This document shows, piece by piece, positions 52,864 through 61,368 of a stretch of 64,000 bases of DNA. Positions within the stretch are counted from its first letter, which is position 1. Each line of letters starts with the position of its first letter. The DNA is from Phototrophicus methaneseepsis (GTDB lineage: Bacteria > Chloroflexota > Anaerolineae > Aggregatilineales > Phototrophicaceae): positions 3,410,001-3,474,000 of the forward strand of contig NZ_CP062983.1 of assembly GCF_015500095.1 (NCBI RefSeq), written 5' to 3'. A model generated the notes under the pieces. It was not told where the DNA came from and searched no databases. It was given only the letters and a program-made list of their open reading frames with translations. A program made the translations under genes and the position numbers.

Positions 52864-53202
52864 TTACCCGCCATATGAATTGGGTACATCCGCGACAATA
52901 GTGGAGATATAAGGCTCTTCTTGTGTAATCTCCGCCATTTCCTCATCGCTGATGCGGTTTTGGCCTTTGTGATAAAGCACATCGTTAAAAGCATCGTAGC
53001 GATAGCGACGGCTGATCCATGCTGGCGTATTAAATTGACCAGCAGTAGGATGTTCAAAGACGACGTTGAACTGAATAGCTTCTTCTTCTGCGAAGACGAT
53101 CTCATGAATCAACCAGACTGGTGCATATTGCTCCAGATGTGGTTTTGCCTTGGCATCGCGCTTCTGACGTAAATCTTCGACATGAATGTATTGGTCTGCC
53201 AT
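52864..53202 (-). CDS. Hypothetical protein (112 aa)
   Basis: The start MADQYIHVEDLRQKRDAKAK is supported by GAGGG 4 nt upstream; the 29 residues that could be added from 53289 are not credible. It is soluble and acidic (FNVVFEHPTAGQFNTPAW, RISDEEMAEITQEEPYIST). I recognise no family. It is convergent with the glycosyltransferase (11 bp) and divergent from the arg leader promoter. Confidence 0.7.
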   Translation of the reverse strand: MADQYIHVEDLRQKRDAKAKPHLEQYAPVWLIHEIVFAEEEAIQFNVVFEHPTAGQFNTPAWISRRYRYDAFNDVLYHKGQNRISDEEMAEITQEEPYISTIVADVPNSYGG

Positions 53203-53304
53203 ACGGCCCTCATTTACGAAACGATATAATGACAGTTTATGCCCACATTGTAGCCCACAGCCTAGCATATCGACAAGCAGTAGATCCATCTTTCAGATCA
53301 CTAG

Positions 53305-53333
53305 TTGCACTTGCCCGCATTATAGGTTACTAT
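53305..53333 (+). promoter_or_regulatory. Predicted sigma70-type promoter of the arg leader
   Basis: -35 TTGCAC (53305-53310), 17-nt spacer, -10 TACTAT (53328-53333), then 7 nt to the leader ATG: the same geometry as the his leader promoter. Confidence 0.72.
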
Positions 53334-53340
53334 TCCCGCC

Positions 53341-53421
53341 ATGATGAATCTAAACCGTGTCCGACGTCCCCGATTGATGCAGCCTGCACACATGGTGCCT
53401 GGGGATTTTGGTTTGGTTTAG
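53341..53421 (+). CDS. Arginine operon leader peptide (26 aa)
   Basis: ATG at 53341, stop TAG at 53419. Residues 5-11 read NRVRRPR: four Arg codons (CGT, CGA, CGT, CGA) in six positions. The ORF is followed 36 nt later by a terminator and then argG. A ribosome stalled on these codons leaves TGGTGCCTGGGG (53393-53404) free to pair with CCCCTGTCGCCA (53459-53470), which would break the terminator; a ribosome reaching the stop codon covers that segment. No ribosome-binding site precedes it, so it is predicted leaderless. Confidence 0.85.
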   Translation: MMNLNRVRRPRLMQPAHMVPGDFGLV

Positions 53422-53457
53422 AGCCTGTCGTTTGTCAAACGATCAATTACTAAGCAT

Positions 53458-53481
53458 ACCCCTGTCGCCAGGGGTTTTTTT
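53458..53481 (+). terminator. Attenuator terminator of argG
   Basis: ACCCCTG, loop TCGC, CAGGGGT, seven Ts: a 7-bp perfect stem with a 4-nt loop, the same size as the his attenuator. It lies 149 nt before argG with no intervening gene other than the leader peptide before it. Confidence 0.9.
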
Positions 53482-53629
53482 GTGCCTTTTGCCAGGTGAT
53501 AACTCAGGTTATACCGAGCAAATTGCACAGGGAAAATTGGCGCTAATGACAGCATGCACTCTAACGCGATTCCGCTAAGATACATGCCAGTATTGAACGG
53601 GCTCTGTGCCTATAAATGAGGAGTTTGAA

Positions 53630-54895
53630 ATGCCAAAAGGGAAAGTGAAAAAGGTCGTCCTTGCTTACAGCGGCGGCCTGGATACCTCGGTCATCGTACC
53701 CTGGTTGAAGAATAACTATGACGGTTGTGAGGTGATCTGTTTCACGGCTGATCTGGGCCAGAATGAAGAGTTGACCGGACTTGAAGATAAGGCTATTGCC
53801 TCCGGGGCCAGCAAGATCTACATCCGCGATCTGCGCGAAGAGTTCTTGCAGGATTACGTTTTCCCGACTATGCAAGCTGGCGCAGTCTATGAGCGTGAAT
53901 ACCTGTTAGGCACCTCTTTTGCTCGTCCATTGATTGCAAAGCATATGGTCGAAATTGCTGAAGCAGAAGGCGCTGATGCCATTGCGCATGGCTGTACGGG
54001 TAAGGGCAATGATCAAGTCCGCTTTGAGCTGACTGTTATGGCGTTGAACCCCAAGCTGCAAACCATTGCTCCCTGGCGCGAGTGGGATATTCGCAGTCGT
54101 GAAGATGCCCTGGCATATGCTGCGGAATTCAATGTTCCGGTTTCCCAGACTGAAAAAGACATCTACAGCCGCGACCGTAATATCTTCCATCTGTCGCATG
54201 AGGGCGGCTTGCTCGAAGACCCCTGGAACGAGCCGGAAGACCGCATGTTCCAACTGACAAACAGCCCTGAAGAAGCACCCGATGAACCGGAATATGTGGA
54301 AATCGGCTTTGAAAACGGCGTTCCCGTCAGTGTAAACGGCGAAACATTAGGTGCTGTCGACATTTTCGAAAAGCTTAATGCTCTGGCTGGCAAGCACGCC
54401 ATTGGCCGTGTTGATATTGTGGAAAACCGTCTGGTTGGTATGAAGTCGCGTGGTGTGTACGAAACCCCAGCTGGTACCCTGATTCATCGGGCGCATCAGG
54501 TGCTGGAAAGTATCTGCCTGGATAAATACACCATGCAGTATAAAGACACCATCGCCACCAAATATGCTGAACTGGTCTACAACGGCATGTGGTTTACTAA
54601 ACTGCGCGAATCACTGGATGCATTCGTCCAGGTGACGCAGGAGAGCGTGACGGGGACTGTCCGTCTCAAGCTGTATAAGGGCAATATCATTGTGGCTGGC
54701 CGCAAGAGCCCCTACAGCCTGTATCGTGAAGACTATGCTTCCTTCGGTGAAGAAGATGTCTATAACCAGCAGGATGCTCAGGGCTTTATCCAGCTCTTTG
54801 GCCTGCCGATGAAGGTTGATGCACTGCTTTCTATCGACGGTACAGGGGAAAGCCGTTACCGTAAACCGGATTATAGTAAGTTCAAGCGCGACTAA
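53630..54895 (+). CDS. argG: Argininosuccinate synthase
   Basis: A 421-aa enzyme that joins citrulline and aspartate using ATP. The P-loop is [31 protein letters not shown] and the [15 protein letters not shown] block form the citrulline/aspartate sites. GAGGAG lies 6 nt ahead of the ATG; a GTG at 53606 is rejected. It follows the Arg-rich leader and attenuator. Its own terminator (54915) separates it from argH. Confidence 0.96.
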   Translation: MPKGKVKKVVLAYSGGLDTSVIVPWLKNNYDGCEVICFTADLGQNEELTGLEDKAIASGASKIYIRDLREEFLQDYVFPTMQAGAVYEREYLLGTSFARPLIAKHMVEIAEAEGADAIAHGCTGKGNDQVRFELTVMALNPKLQTIAPWREWDIRSREDALAYAAEFNVPVSQTEKDIYSRDRNIFHLSHEGGLLEDPWNEPEDRMFQLTNSPEEAPDEPEYVEIGFENGVPVSVNGETLGAVDIFEKLNALAGKHAIGRVDIVENRLVGMKSRGVYETPAGTLIHRAHQVLESICLDKYTMQYKDTIATKYAELVYNGMWFTKLRESLDAFVQVTQESVTGTVRLKLYKGNIIVAGRKSPYSLYREDYASFGEEDVYNQQDAQGFIQLFGLPMKVDALLSIDGTGESRYRKPDYSKFKRD

Positions 54896-54914
54896 GCGCT
54901 CGTCTCATCCTGGG

Positions 54915-54944
54915 AAGGCGGGCCATAAACCCGCCTTTCTTTTC
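54915..54944 (+). terminator. Terminator after argG
   Basis: AAGGCGGG, 7-nt loop, CCCGCCTT, TCTTTT: an 8-bp stem. Confidence 0.82.
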
Positions 54945-54973
54945 TTGATTACGAGCATTTTCCTACTCACTTT

Positions 54974-55003
54974 TAAGTCATATATAACTAAGTCATATAT
55001 AAC
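54974..55003 (+). repeat. 15-bp tandem direct repeat upstream of argH
   Basis: TAAGTCATATATAAC occurs twice back to back with no mismatch, 12 nt before the argH ATG. Each unit contains a TATATA that could act as a -10 element; the second ends next to GGAG of the ribosome-binding site. Confidence 0.85.
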
Positions 55004-55015
55004 GGAGTAAGCGGT

Positions 55016-56398
55016 ATGTCACTGTGGGGTGGGCGTTTTTCAGAACCAACAGACGAAGACTTGAAGAAGCTCAACGATAGCATCGGGTTTGATAACCGCC
55101 TGTATCGCCAGGATATTTTGGGCAGCATAGCCTATGCTCAGGCTATACGTGATGCAGGTGTTATCACAGCGGATGAATGCGCACAGATCATAACAGGGCT
55201 GGAAAAAGTCCTGGCTGAGTTTGAGCAGGGCCTGTTTACACTTGTCGAAGGCGATGAAGATATTCACACCGCAGTTGAACGACGTCTCACGGAGCTTGTT
55301 GGCCCCGTCGGTGGCAAACTCCATACCGGGCGCAGCCGTAACGACCAGATTGCTACTGATATGCGGCTCTGGACGATAGATGCTATCGGGACCCTAGATG
55401 AGCAGCTTGACATGCTGCAAACAGCTCTGATCGGCGTGGCGTCGCAGCATACGGATACCCTCATGCCAGGCTACACGCATATGCAGCCAGCACAGCCGAT
55501 TGTGGCTGCTCATTGGCTCATGAGCTTTTTCTGGATGATTGGGCGTGATCGGGAGCGGTTACAGGATGCTAAGCGTCGCGCTTCTGTATCTCCATTAGGG
55601 GCTGGGGCTCTGGCTGGCAATCCGTTTGCCATTGACCGCGATACTTTAGCGAAGCAACTCGGCCTTTCTTCTTATAGTCATAACAGTCTCGATGCTGTCA
55701 GCGACCGTGATTATGTGGTTGATGTACTATATGCCGCTGCAATGCTGGGCGCGCATCTCAGTCGCCTGGGTGAAGATGTGATTTATTATAGCAATCCGCT
55801 ATTTGGCTATCTCACGTTGAACGACCGCTATAGCACCGGCTCCAGCTTAATGCCGCAAAAACGCAATGCAGACCCTATGGAGCTTGCACGTGGTAAAGCG
55901 GGGCGGCTTCTTGGCAACCTGACAGGTTTGCTTGGCACGCTGAAAGGCCTGCCAACAGGTTACAACAAGGACCTGCAAGAAGATAAAGAAGCACTCTTCG
56001 ATAGCTTCGATACAGTAATGACAATACTGCCTGTTGTAACGGCCATTGTCAGTACGCTCAAAATTAATGCCGATAAGATGTATGCGGCCCTGACGGATGA
56101 TATGCTCGCTACTGAATTGGCGGATTATCTCGTCAATAAAGGTATGACATTCCGCGAGGCTCATCACATCGTTGGGGAAGTGGTGCGCGAATCGGAACGG
56201 CAGAAAGTGGGGATACGATCCCTTTCAATGGATGCCTATCAGGCAATCTCTGATAAGTTTGAGCCGGATTTGTACGAGGCCCTGCAATTTGAAAAAGCCG
56301 TTGCCCGGAAAGCCGCCGCTGGTGGCACAGCACCGGAAGCTGTTCGTCAGCAGATCACCGCAGCCAAAGCCTGGCAGCAGTCGTTTAACCAGGAATGA
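55016..56398 (+). CDS. argH: Argininosuccinate lyase
   Basis: A 460-aa fumarase/aspartase-superfamily enzyme splitting argininosuccinate into arginine and fumarate. The signature GSSLMPQKRNADPMELARGK carries the catalytic Ser loop; the TGRSRNDQIATDMRLW and THMQPAQPIVAAHW blocks are intact. GGAG lies 8 nt upstream. Because a terminator separates it from argG, it may rely partly on its own promoter in the AT-rich repeat region. Confidence 0.96.
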   Translation: MSLWGGRFSEPTDEDLKKLNDSIGFDNRLYRQDILGSIAYAQAIRDAGVITADECAQIITGLEKVLAEFEQGLFTLVEGDEDIHTAVERRLTELVGPVGGKLHTGRSRNDQIATDMRLWTIDAIGTLDEQLDMLQTALIGVASQHTDTLMPGYTHMQPAQPIVAAHWLMSFFWMIGRDRERLQDAKRRASVSPLGAGALAGNPFAIDRDTLAKQLGLSSYSHNSLDAVSDRDYVVDVLYAAAMLGAHLSRLGEDVIYYSNPLFGYLTLNDRYSTGSSLMPQKRNADPMELARGKAGRLLGNLTGLLGTLKGLPTGYNKDLQEDKEALFDSFDTVMTILPVVTAIVSTLKINADKMYAALTDDMLATELADYLVNKGMTFREAHHIVGEVVRESERQKVGIRSLSMDAYQAISDKFEPDLYEALQFEKAVARKAAAGGTAPEAVRQQITAAKAWQQSFNQE

Positions 56399-56475
56399 TT
56401 TGGGTGATATGTACAAGGGCAAGCAAGCACTTTATATGAATTATCGCCAATATTATCGATTTGGCAGATCATTCA

Positions 56476-56504
56476 TTGACATTAACGGCTAACTTCGTTA
56501 CGAT
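56476..56504 (+). promoter_or_regulatory. Predicted promoter of the ilv-leu operon
   Basis: -35 TTGACA (56476-56481, full consensus), 17-nt spacer, -10 TACGAT (56499-56504); expected start near 56511, about 46 nt ahead of the ilv leader ATG. Confidence 0.72.
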
Positions 56505-56556
56505 TTTATCTAGTTGATATGTTATTCAAGATTGACTGCGAGACAACATCAATCTC

Positions 56557-56631
56557 ATGAAACACACAAACCCAAGCAACCTCGTCCTTATTCTTATTGT
56601 CGTCGTACTCGTCATTATGAACGGGGTCTAA
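56557..56631 (+). CDS. ilvL: Branched-chain amino-acid operon leader peptide (24 aa)
   Basis: ATG at 56557, TAA at 56629. Residues 9-21 read LVLILIVVVLVIM: every codon but the last specifies Leu, Val or Ile. Segment 1 CCCAAGCA (56571-56578), just before these codons, pairs perfectly with segment 2 TGCTTGGG (56633-56640); segment 2 GCTTGGG also pairs perfectly with segment 3 CCCAAGC (56672-56678), which is half of the terminator. Stalling on branched-chain codons masks segment 1 and frees segment 2 to form the antiterminator. A 13-codon ORF (56519-56560) overlaps its ATG by ATGA. Confidence 0.92.
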   Translation: MKHTNPSNLVLILIVVVLVIMNGV

Positions 56632-56666
56632 CTGCTTGGGTGCTTAAAGTCAAGATCGATACTGAG

Positions 56667-56691
56667 AGCCTCCCAAGCGGAGGCTTTTTTT
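56667..56691 (+). terminator. Attenuator terminator of the ilv-leu operon
   Basis: AGCCTCC, loop CAAGC, GGAGGCT, seven Ts. Its left arm and loop overlap segment 3 of the antiterminator, so the two structures exclude each other. Confidence 0.93.
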
Positions 56692-56869
56692 ATGTCAATA
56701 TCTAGGGGCTAAAATGTCACACGCTAGTGCAATGCAACATCAAACAGGTCACAGTGCTGCCAGTACTTGTACATGGGCAGCAGTTGCGATGATGCATTGC
56801 CCAACGGATCGTGATCGGGCATGGACGATGCCATCAGACCATCAAGCAGCCCAGGAGAGTGATTTTGGA

Positions 56870-56937
56870 CGCGCGCTTGTCGAGGTTTACGACTCAATCG
56901 TTGAGTCAGGACCTCAACAGCGCGCGTTTTCATTTTT
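56870..56937 (+). terminator. Long three-helix hairpin with T tract upstream of ilvE
   Basis: Three stacked helices: CGCGCGCT/AGCGCGCG (8 bp), GAGGT/ACCTC (5 bp) and GACTCAA/TTGAGTC (7 bp, TCG loop), then TTTTCATTTTT. It may be a second regulatory terminator of the ilv leader, or a stabilising or processing structure. The 56692-57009 stretch holds no convincing protein gene. Confidence 0.6.
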
Positions 56938-57009
56938 AGGCATGTTATTCAAAGCATGCCGTCCAAAAAATATGTTTATCGTGCAGCGGTGTAATCAGGA
57001 GTAGTCTCT

Positions 57010-57945
57010 ATGCCCGCAGAATGGATTTGGCGTAACGGAGAGTTTGTTCGCTGGGAGGACGCAACAGTCCACGTTTCTGCCCATGCTTTGCACTATGGGT
57101 CCAGCGTCTTTGAAGGGATACGTGCCTATGCCACGCCGGATGGGCCAGCCGTATTTCGCTTGCAGCCGCATGTTAAGCGGCTTGTCAACGGTGTGAAGGT
57201 CATGCGTATTGACCTTGGATATGATGAATCTGCCATTAGCCAGGCCATTCTTGAAACGATTGACCGAAACGGCCACGAAGCTTGCTACATCCGCCCGGTG
57301 GTATTCCGGGGCGCAGGCGCTCTGGGGTTAGAAGGCCGTGTGAATACCAAGCCAGAATGTGTCGTCTTCACGATGGAGTGGGGCGCTTACCTGGGTAGTG
57401 AAGCGCTGGAAAACGGCGTAGACGTGCAGGTCAGTTCATGGCGGCGCATGGCTCCAGATACCCATGCGGCCATGGTTAAGGCAGGCGGTAATTACGTTAA
57501 CAGCCAGTTTATCAGTATGGAAGCACATGATAATGGCTTTAGCGAAGGCATCGCCCTGGATGTGAACGGCTATGTGAGTGAAGGCGCCGGTGAAAACGTC
57601 TTTGTTGTGATGGATGGCGTTGTTTATACACCGGGTTCATGGTCTTCTATCTTGTTGGGGATTACGCGCGACAGCGTCTTGCACATCTTGAATGATCTCG
57701 GCTACAAAATTGAATTCCAGCCTATCGCGCGTGAGATGTTGTACATGGCTGATGAAATGTTCTTCACCGGGACGGCAGCAGAAATTACCCCGATTCGTTC
57801 AGTGGATCGTTTGCAGGTGGGGGCAGGTAAGCGTGGCCCGATCACCAAGCAGGTTCAGGATGAATTCTTCGCACTGACATCCGGTAAAAAACCAGATCGT
57901 CACAATTGGCTAACGCATGTGCGCAGTGCTGTGCACACTAAATGA
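57010..57945 (+). CDS. ilvE: Branched-chain-amino-acid aminotransferase
   Basis: A 311-aa PLP enzyme of fold type IV performing the last step of Leu, Val and Ile synthesis. HALHYGSSVFEGIRAY and the PLP Lys region (HAAMVKAGGNYVNS), with SEGIALDVNGYVSEGAGENVF, are the class IV signatures. AGGAG lies upstream of the ATG. It is the first gene of ilvE-ilvB-ilvN-ilvC-leuA-leuC. Confidence 0.95.
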   Translation: MPAEWIWRNGEFVRWEDATVHVSAHALHYGSSVFEGIRAYATPDGPAVFRLQPHVKRLVNGVKVMRIDLGYDESAISQAILETIDRNGHEACYIRPVVFRGAGALGLEGRVNTKPECVVFTMEWGAYLGSEALENGVDVQVSSWRRMAPDTHAAMVKAGGNYVNSQFISMEAHDNGFSEGIALDVNGYVSEGAGENVFVVMDGVVYTPGSWSSILLGITRDSVLHILNDLGYKIEFQPIAREMLYMADEMFFTGTAAEITPIRSVDRLQVGAGKRGPITKQVQDEFFALTSGKKPDRHNWLTHVRSAVHTK

Positions 57946-57963
57946 GCTTGTGGAAGTGACTCG

Positions 57964-59670
57964 ATGAGACTTAAAGGTTCAGAAATCATTCTCGAATGCC
58001 TCATCCACGAAGGCGTGACCGTGATGTTCGGTTATCCAGGTGGGGCGATTTTACCAACGTATGATGCCATGTCGAAGTATATGGACCGTTTGCATCATGT
58101 GCTGGTGCGCCATGAACAGGGCGCTTCTCACATGGCAGATGGCTATGCGCGTGCGACAGGCAACGTTGGTGTTTGCATTGCAACCAGTGGCCCTGGTGCG
58201 ACAAATCTCATTACTGGCTTGGCTACGGCAATGATGGATTCATCCCCGGTTGTGGCTATTACGGGGCAGGTCGCTGTTCCGACCATTGGCACGGATGCTT
58301 TCCAAGAAACAGACGTTACCGGCGCGACATTGCCTGTCACGAAGCATAATTACCTCGTTACAGATGTTGAGGAACTGGCTTATACCATTAAGGAAGCATT
58401 CTACATCGCTCGCACAGGCCGCCCCGGCCCGGTGCTCATTGACGTGCCTAAAGACGTCCAGAATGCTGAGACGGAATTTGACTATGATGCGCTGGAACCA
58501 GTGCATTTGCCAGGCTATCGCCTTTTGTCTGGTGCGAGTGAAGACCAGATCGACCAGATGTTGGATCTCATTCACGAAGCCGAACGGCCCGTCATTCTGG
58601 CTGGACATGGCATTACTATGTCCGGCGCCAATGCAGAGCTGCAAGACCTGGCTGAGTTAGCCCAGATCCCTGTTGCTCAGACGTTACTCGGCAAGGGCAG
58701 TATGCCGCAGTCACATCCGCTTGTGGTTGGCTGGATGGGTATGCATGGCGATGCAGCGAGTAACAATGCCATTCAGGAGGCTGATCTGCTGATTGCGCTG
58801 GGTATGCGCTTTGATGATCGTGTGACGGGCAACTTAAAGTCGTATTCGCCGCATTCACGCAAAATCCATATTGATATTGATCCCTCGGAACTGAATAAGA
58901 ACGTGGTGGTTGATGTCCCCGTCGCAGGTGATCTGAAGACGGTTTTACGCCAGGTCCTGCCCAGGTTGGAGCGTCGCACCCATGCTGAATGGTTGAATCG
59001 GATCCGCGATTGGCAAGAAGATTCTAGTGAGCGTGACATTCTCAATCATGATACTCAGGGTAAGCTGATGGCGGCGCAGGTCATTAATGACTTGTGGCGT
59101 TACACAGACGGCAATGCCATCACCGTGAGCGATGTAGGCCAGCACCAGATGCTGGAGGCCCAATATTACCCACATCAGCGTCCTTCTACGATGCTGACGA
59201 GCGGTGGCCTTGGAACAATGGGCTTTGGGTTCCCTGCGTCGATTGGTGCCAAATTTGGCAAGCCAGATGAAGAAGTGTGGGCCATTGTTGGTGATGGCGG
59301 CTTCCAGATGACGTTATGTGAGCTGGCAACCGCACGCCAGGAAAATATCAACGTGAACATTGCCATCATCAATAACAGCTTCCTGGGTATGGTGCGCCAG
59401 TGGCAAGAACTGTTTTATGAACGGCGTTACCAATCCACGCCAATGTTTAGCCCAGATTTTTGCAAATTGGCGGAAGCTTACGGTATCCCCAGCATGCGCG
59501 TGACTTCGCGCGATCAAATCCAGGAATCTGTGGATTTTGCACGCAGCGTTGATGGCCCCGTATTGATTGAGTATGTGGTAGAAAAAGAAGATATCGTTTA
59601 TCCCATGGTGCCGTCAGGCGCAGATCTACACGATATGAAACGACGCCCAAAACCCGGAGAATTAGCATAA
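57964..59670 (+). CDS. ilvB: Acetolactate synthase large subunit
   Basis: A 568-aa TPP enzyme condensing two pyruvates, or pyruvate with 2-oxobutyrate. The catalytic Glu is in VRHEQGASHMADG; the FAD/middle domain includes HGDAASNNAIQEADLLIALG; the TPP-Mg motif is VGDGGFQMTLCELATARQEN then NNSFLGMVRQWQE. The stop codon TAA overlaps the ATG of the small subunit gene (TAATG). Confidence 0.96.
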   Translation: MRLKGSEIILECLIHEGVTVMFGYPGGAILPTYDAMSKYMDRLHHVLVRHEQGASHMADGYARATGNVGVCIATSGPGATNLITGLATAMMDSSPVVAITGQVAVPTIGTDAFQETDVTGATLPVTKHNYLVTDVEELAYTIKEAFYIARTGRPGPVLIDVPKDVQNAETEFDYDALEPVHLPGYRLLSGASEDQIDQMLDLIHEAERPVILAGHGITMSGANAELQDLAELAQIPVAQTLLGKGSMPQSHPLVVGWMGMHGDAASNNAIQEADLLIALGMRFDDRVTGNLKSYSPHSRKIHIDIDPSELNKNVVVDVPVAGDLKTVLRQVLPRLERRTHAEWLNRIRDWQEDSSERDILNHDTQGKLMAAQVINDLWRYTDGNAITVSDVGQHQMLEAQYYPHQRPSTMLTSGGLGTMGFGFPASIGAKFGKPDEEVWAIVGDGGFQMTLCELATARQENINVNIAIINNSFLGMVRQWQELFYERRYQSTPMFSPDFCKLAEAYGIPSMRVTSRDQIQESVDFARSVDGPVLIEYVVEKEDIVYPMVPSGADLHDMKRRPKPGELA

Positions 59671-60242
59671 TGAGTGACATACAGGCAACACCAGGTAAAA
59701 TAACAGTGGTGGCATTGGTAGAGAATAAACCAGGTGTCCTCAATCGTGTCGCCAGCCTTTTTCGCCGTCGTGCTTTCAACGTAGATAGCCTGACCGTTGG
59801 CCGGACGCATCGCCCTTACGTATCGCGTATGACAATCGTGGTCGATTCTGAGCGGGCGGACGCGCACAAAATTGCGGCGAATCTGAGCAAGTTGATTAAC
59901 GTGATTGATGTACAAATCCTCACGGATACCCCTCATGTGAGCCGTGACCTGGCACTGATTAAGGTGCGTTCAGATGATGCAGAATCTCGTAATGAGCTGA
60001 CGGAAATCTGCGAACGACACCCGGCCCGTATCATCGACATTGGCCCGGAAGTGGCGATTGTTGAGATGGTTGGTACAGAACAGGCTGTTGCTGAGTTCAT
60101 CGAGCAGGTGCGCCCTATCGGTATTGTCGAGATGATCCGTACAGGCGTAGTCGCTATGGGGCGTGGTACCCGTATTCACGATACGGAATACGAACCCGTA
60201 TTCAAGAAAAATGGTGTGGCCGAGCACATGAATGTGCTTTAA
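59670..60242 (+). CDS. ilvN: Acetolactate synthase small (regulatory) subunit
   Basis: A 190-aa protein with an N-terminal ACT domain (ALVENKPGVLNRVASLFRRR and SLTVGRTHRPYVSRMTIVV) that binds valine for feedback inhibition of IlvB, plus the C-terminal ALS_ss domain. One-base overlap with ilvB suggests coupled translation. The gene is sometimes named ilvH; the two names are not distinguishable here. Confidence 0.95.
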   Translation: MSDIQATPGKITVVALVENKPGVLNRVASLFRRRAFNVDSLTVGRTHRPYVSRMTIVVDSERADAHKIAANLSKLINVIDVQILTDTPHVSRDLALIKVRSDDAESRNELTEICERHPARIIDIGPEVAIVEMVGTEQAVAEFIEQVRPIGIVEMIRTGVVAMGRGTRIHDTEYEPVFKKNGVAEHMNVL

Positions 60243-60257
60243 AACAATTTTGATTGT

Positions 60258-60278
60258 GGGCAAGCAGCTTGCTTGCCC
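60258..60278 (+). other. Intercistronic hairpin between ilvN and ilvC
   Basis: GGGCAAGC-AGCTT-GCTTGCCC, 8-bp stem, no T tract. It is likely an mRNA stability or processing element rather than a terminator. Confidence 0.55.
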
Positions 60279-60307
60279 GTCTTAACTCAGAGAGAGAGAA
60301 ACGGATA

Positions 60308-61318
60308 ATGGCAACGTTGTACTATGATAAGGACGCTGATCTCAGCGTGCTTGAAGGCAAAAAAATCGCTGTGATTGGCTATGGCAGCCAGGGCCACGCC
60401 CATGCACTTAATGCGAAAGACAGCGGCTTGAATGTGGTTGTTGGCCTTTATGAGGGTAGCTCCAGCAAAGCCAAGGCAGAAGCCGATGGCCTTGAAGTCC
60501 TGAGCGTTGCGGATGCAGTTAAGGGCGCCGATGTGGTCATGCTCGCTCTGCCGGATACCAAGCAGGCCGCTATATATGAAGAACATGTCGGGCCGAATCT
60601 TAAAGATGGCGCCATGCTGATGTTCGCTCATGGGTTCAATATTCACTTTAAGCAGATCGAACCGCCCAGTACGGTGGATGTGACCATGGTCGCACCGAAG
60701 GCGCCTGGTCACCGCGTCCGCGAAGTCTTTACAGAGGGTGCCGGGACGCCGGGATTGGTCGCTGTTGCACAGGATGCGACTGGTGAAGCCAAGGCAAAAG
60801 CACTGGCGTATGCACGCGCGATTGGTTGCACACGTGCAGGTGTCATCGAGACGACATTTAAGGAAGAAACTGAGACGGATTTATTCGGCGAACAGGCTGT
60901 TTTGTGCGGTGGCGTTACGGCCCTGATCCGCGCTGGTTTCGAAACACTAGTGAAAGCAGGCTATCAGCCGGAAATCGCTTATTTTGAATGCATGCATGAG
61001 CTGAAGCTCATTGTCGATTTGCTTTACCAGGGTGGCCTGAGCTACATGTGGTACAGCGTCAGCAATACCGCTGAACAGGGTGGCTATGTCGTCGGCGATC
61101 AGATTGAAGAAATGGTCAAAGAAGAGATGGCTGGCGTTTTGCAGCGCATCCAGAGTGGCGAATTTGCACAGGCATGGATCGAAGAAAACCAGAATGGCCT
61201 GCCGAAGTTCAAGGCGCGTCGCCAGAAGGAACACGATCTACTGTTGGAAGAGGTCGGCGCAGAACTGCGCGACATGATGCCATTCTTGAACGCGAAGAAG
61301 ATTAAGCAGGAGAGTTAG
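60308..61318 (+). CDS. ilvC: Ketol-acid reductoisomerase
   Basis: A 336-aa class I enzyme that rearranges and reduces acetolactate using NADPH. The Rossmann motif is [16 protein letters not shown]; the Mg-binding region includes [14 protein letters not shown] and [15 protein letters not shown]. The start [17 protein letters not shown] has GAGAGAG upstream; a longer reading from 60254 is rejected. Confidence 0.96.
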   Translation: MATLYYDKDADLSVLEGKKIAVIGYGSQGHAHALNAKDSGLNVVVGLYEGSSSKAKAEADGLEVLSVADAVKGADVVMLALPDTKQAAIYEEHVGPNLKDGAMLMFAHGFNIHFKQIEPPSTVDVTMVAPKAPGHRVREVFTEGAGTPGLVAVAQDATGEAKAKALAYARAIGCTRAGVIETTFKEETETDLFGEQAVLCGGVTALIRAGFETLVKAGYQPEIAYFECMHELKLIVDLLYQGGLSYMWYSVSNTAEQGGYVVGDQIEEMVKEEMAGVLQRIQSGEFAQAWIEENQNGLPKFKARRQKEHDLLLEEVGAELRDMMPFLNAKKIKQES

Positions 61319-61368
61319 CCATATGGCTGACGATGATGTTGGCGTCGTAACCAGGCAGAAAGGGGGTG

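Noticed and set aside
53121-53453. A 110-codon plus-strand frame ahead of argG
   Set aside because: It is antisense to the 112-aa hypothetical gene for much of its length, has no start signal, and is out of frame with the Arg-rich leader ORF.
56714-57004. A 96-codon open frame between the ilv attenuator and ilvE
   Set aside because: Composition is unlike a protein (many Met, Cys, His and Trp in odd contexts), no ribosome-binding site, and it overlaps the long three-helix hairpin. Treated as structured leader RNA.
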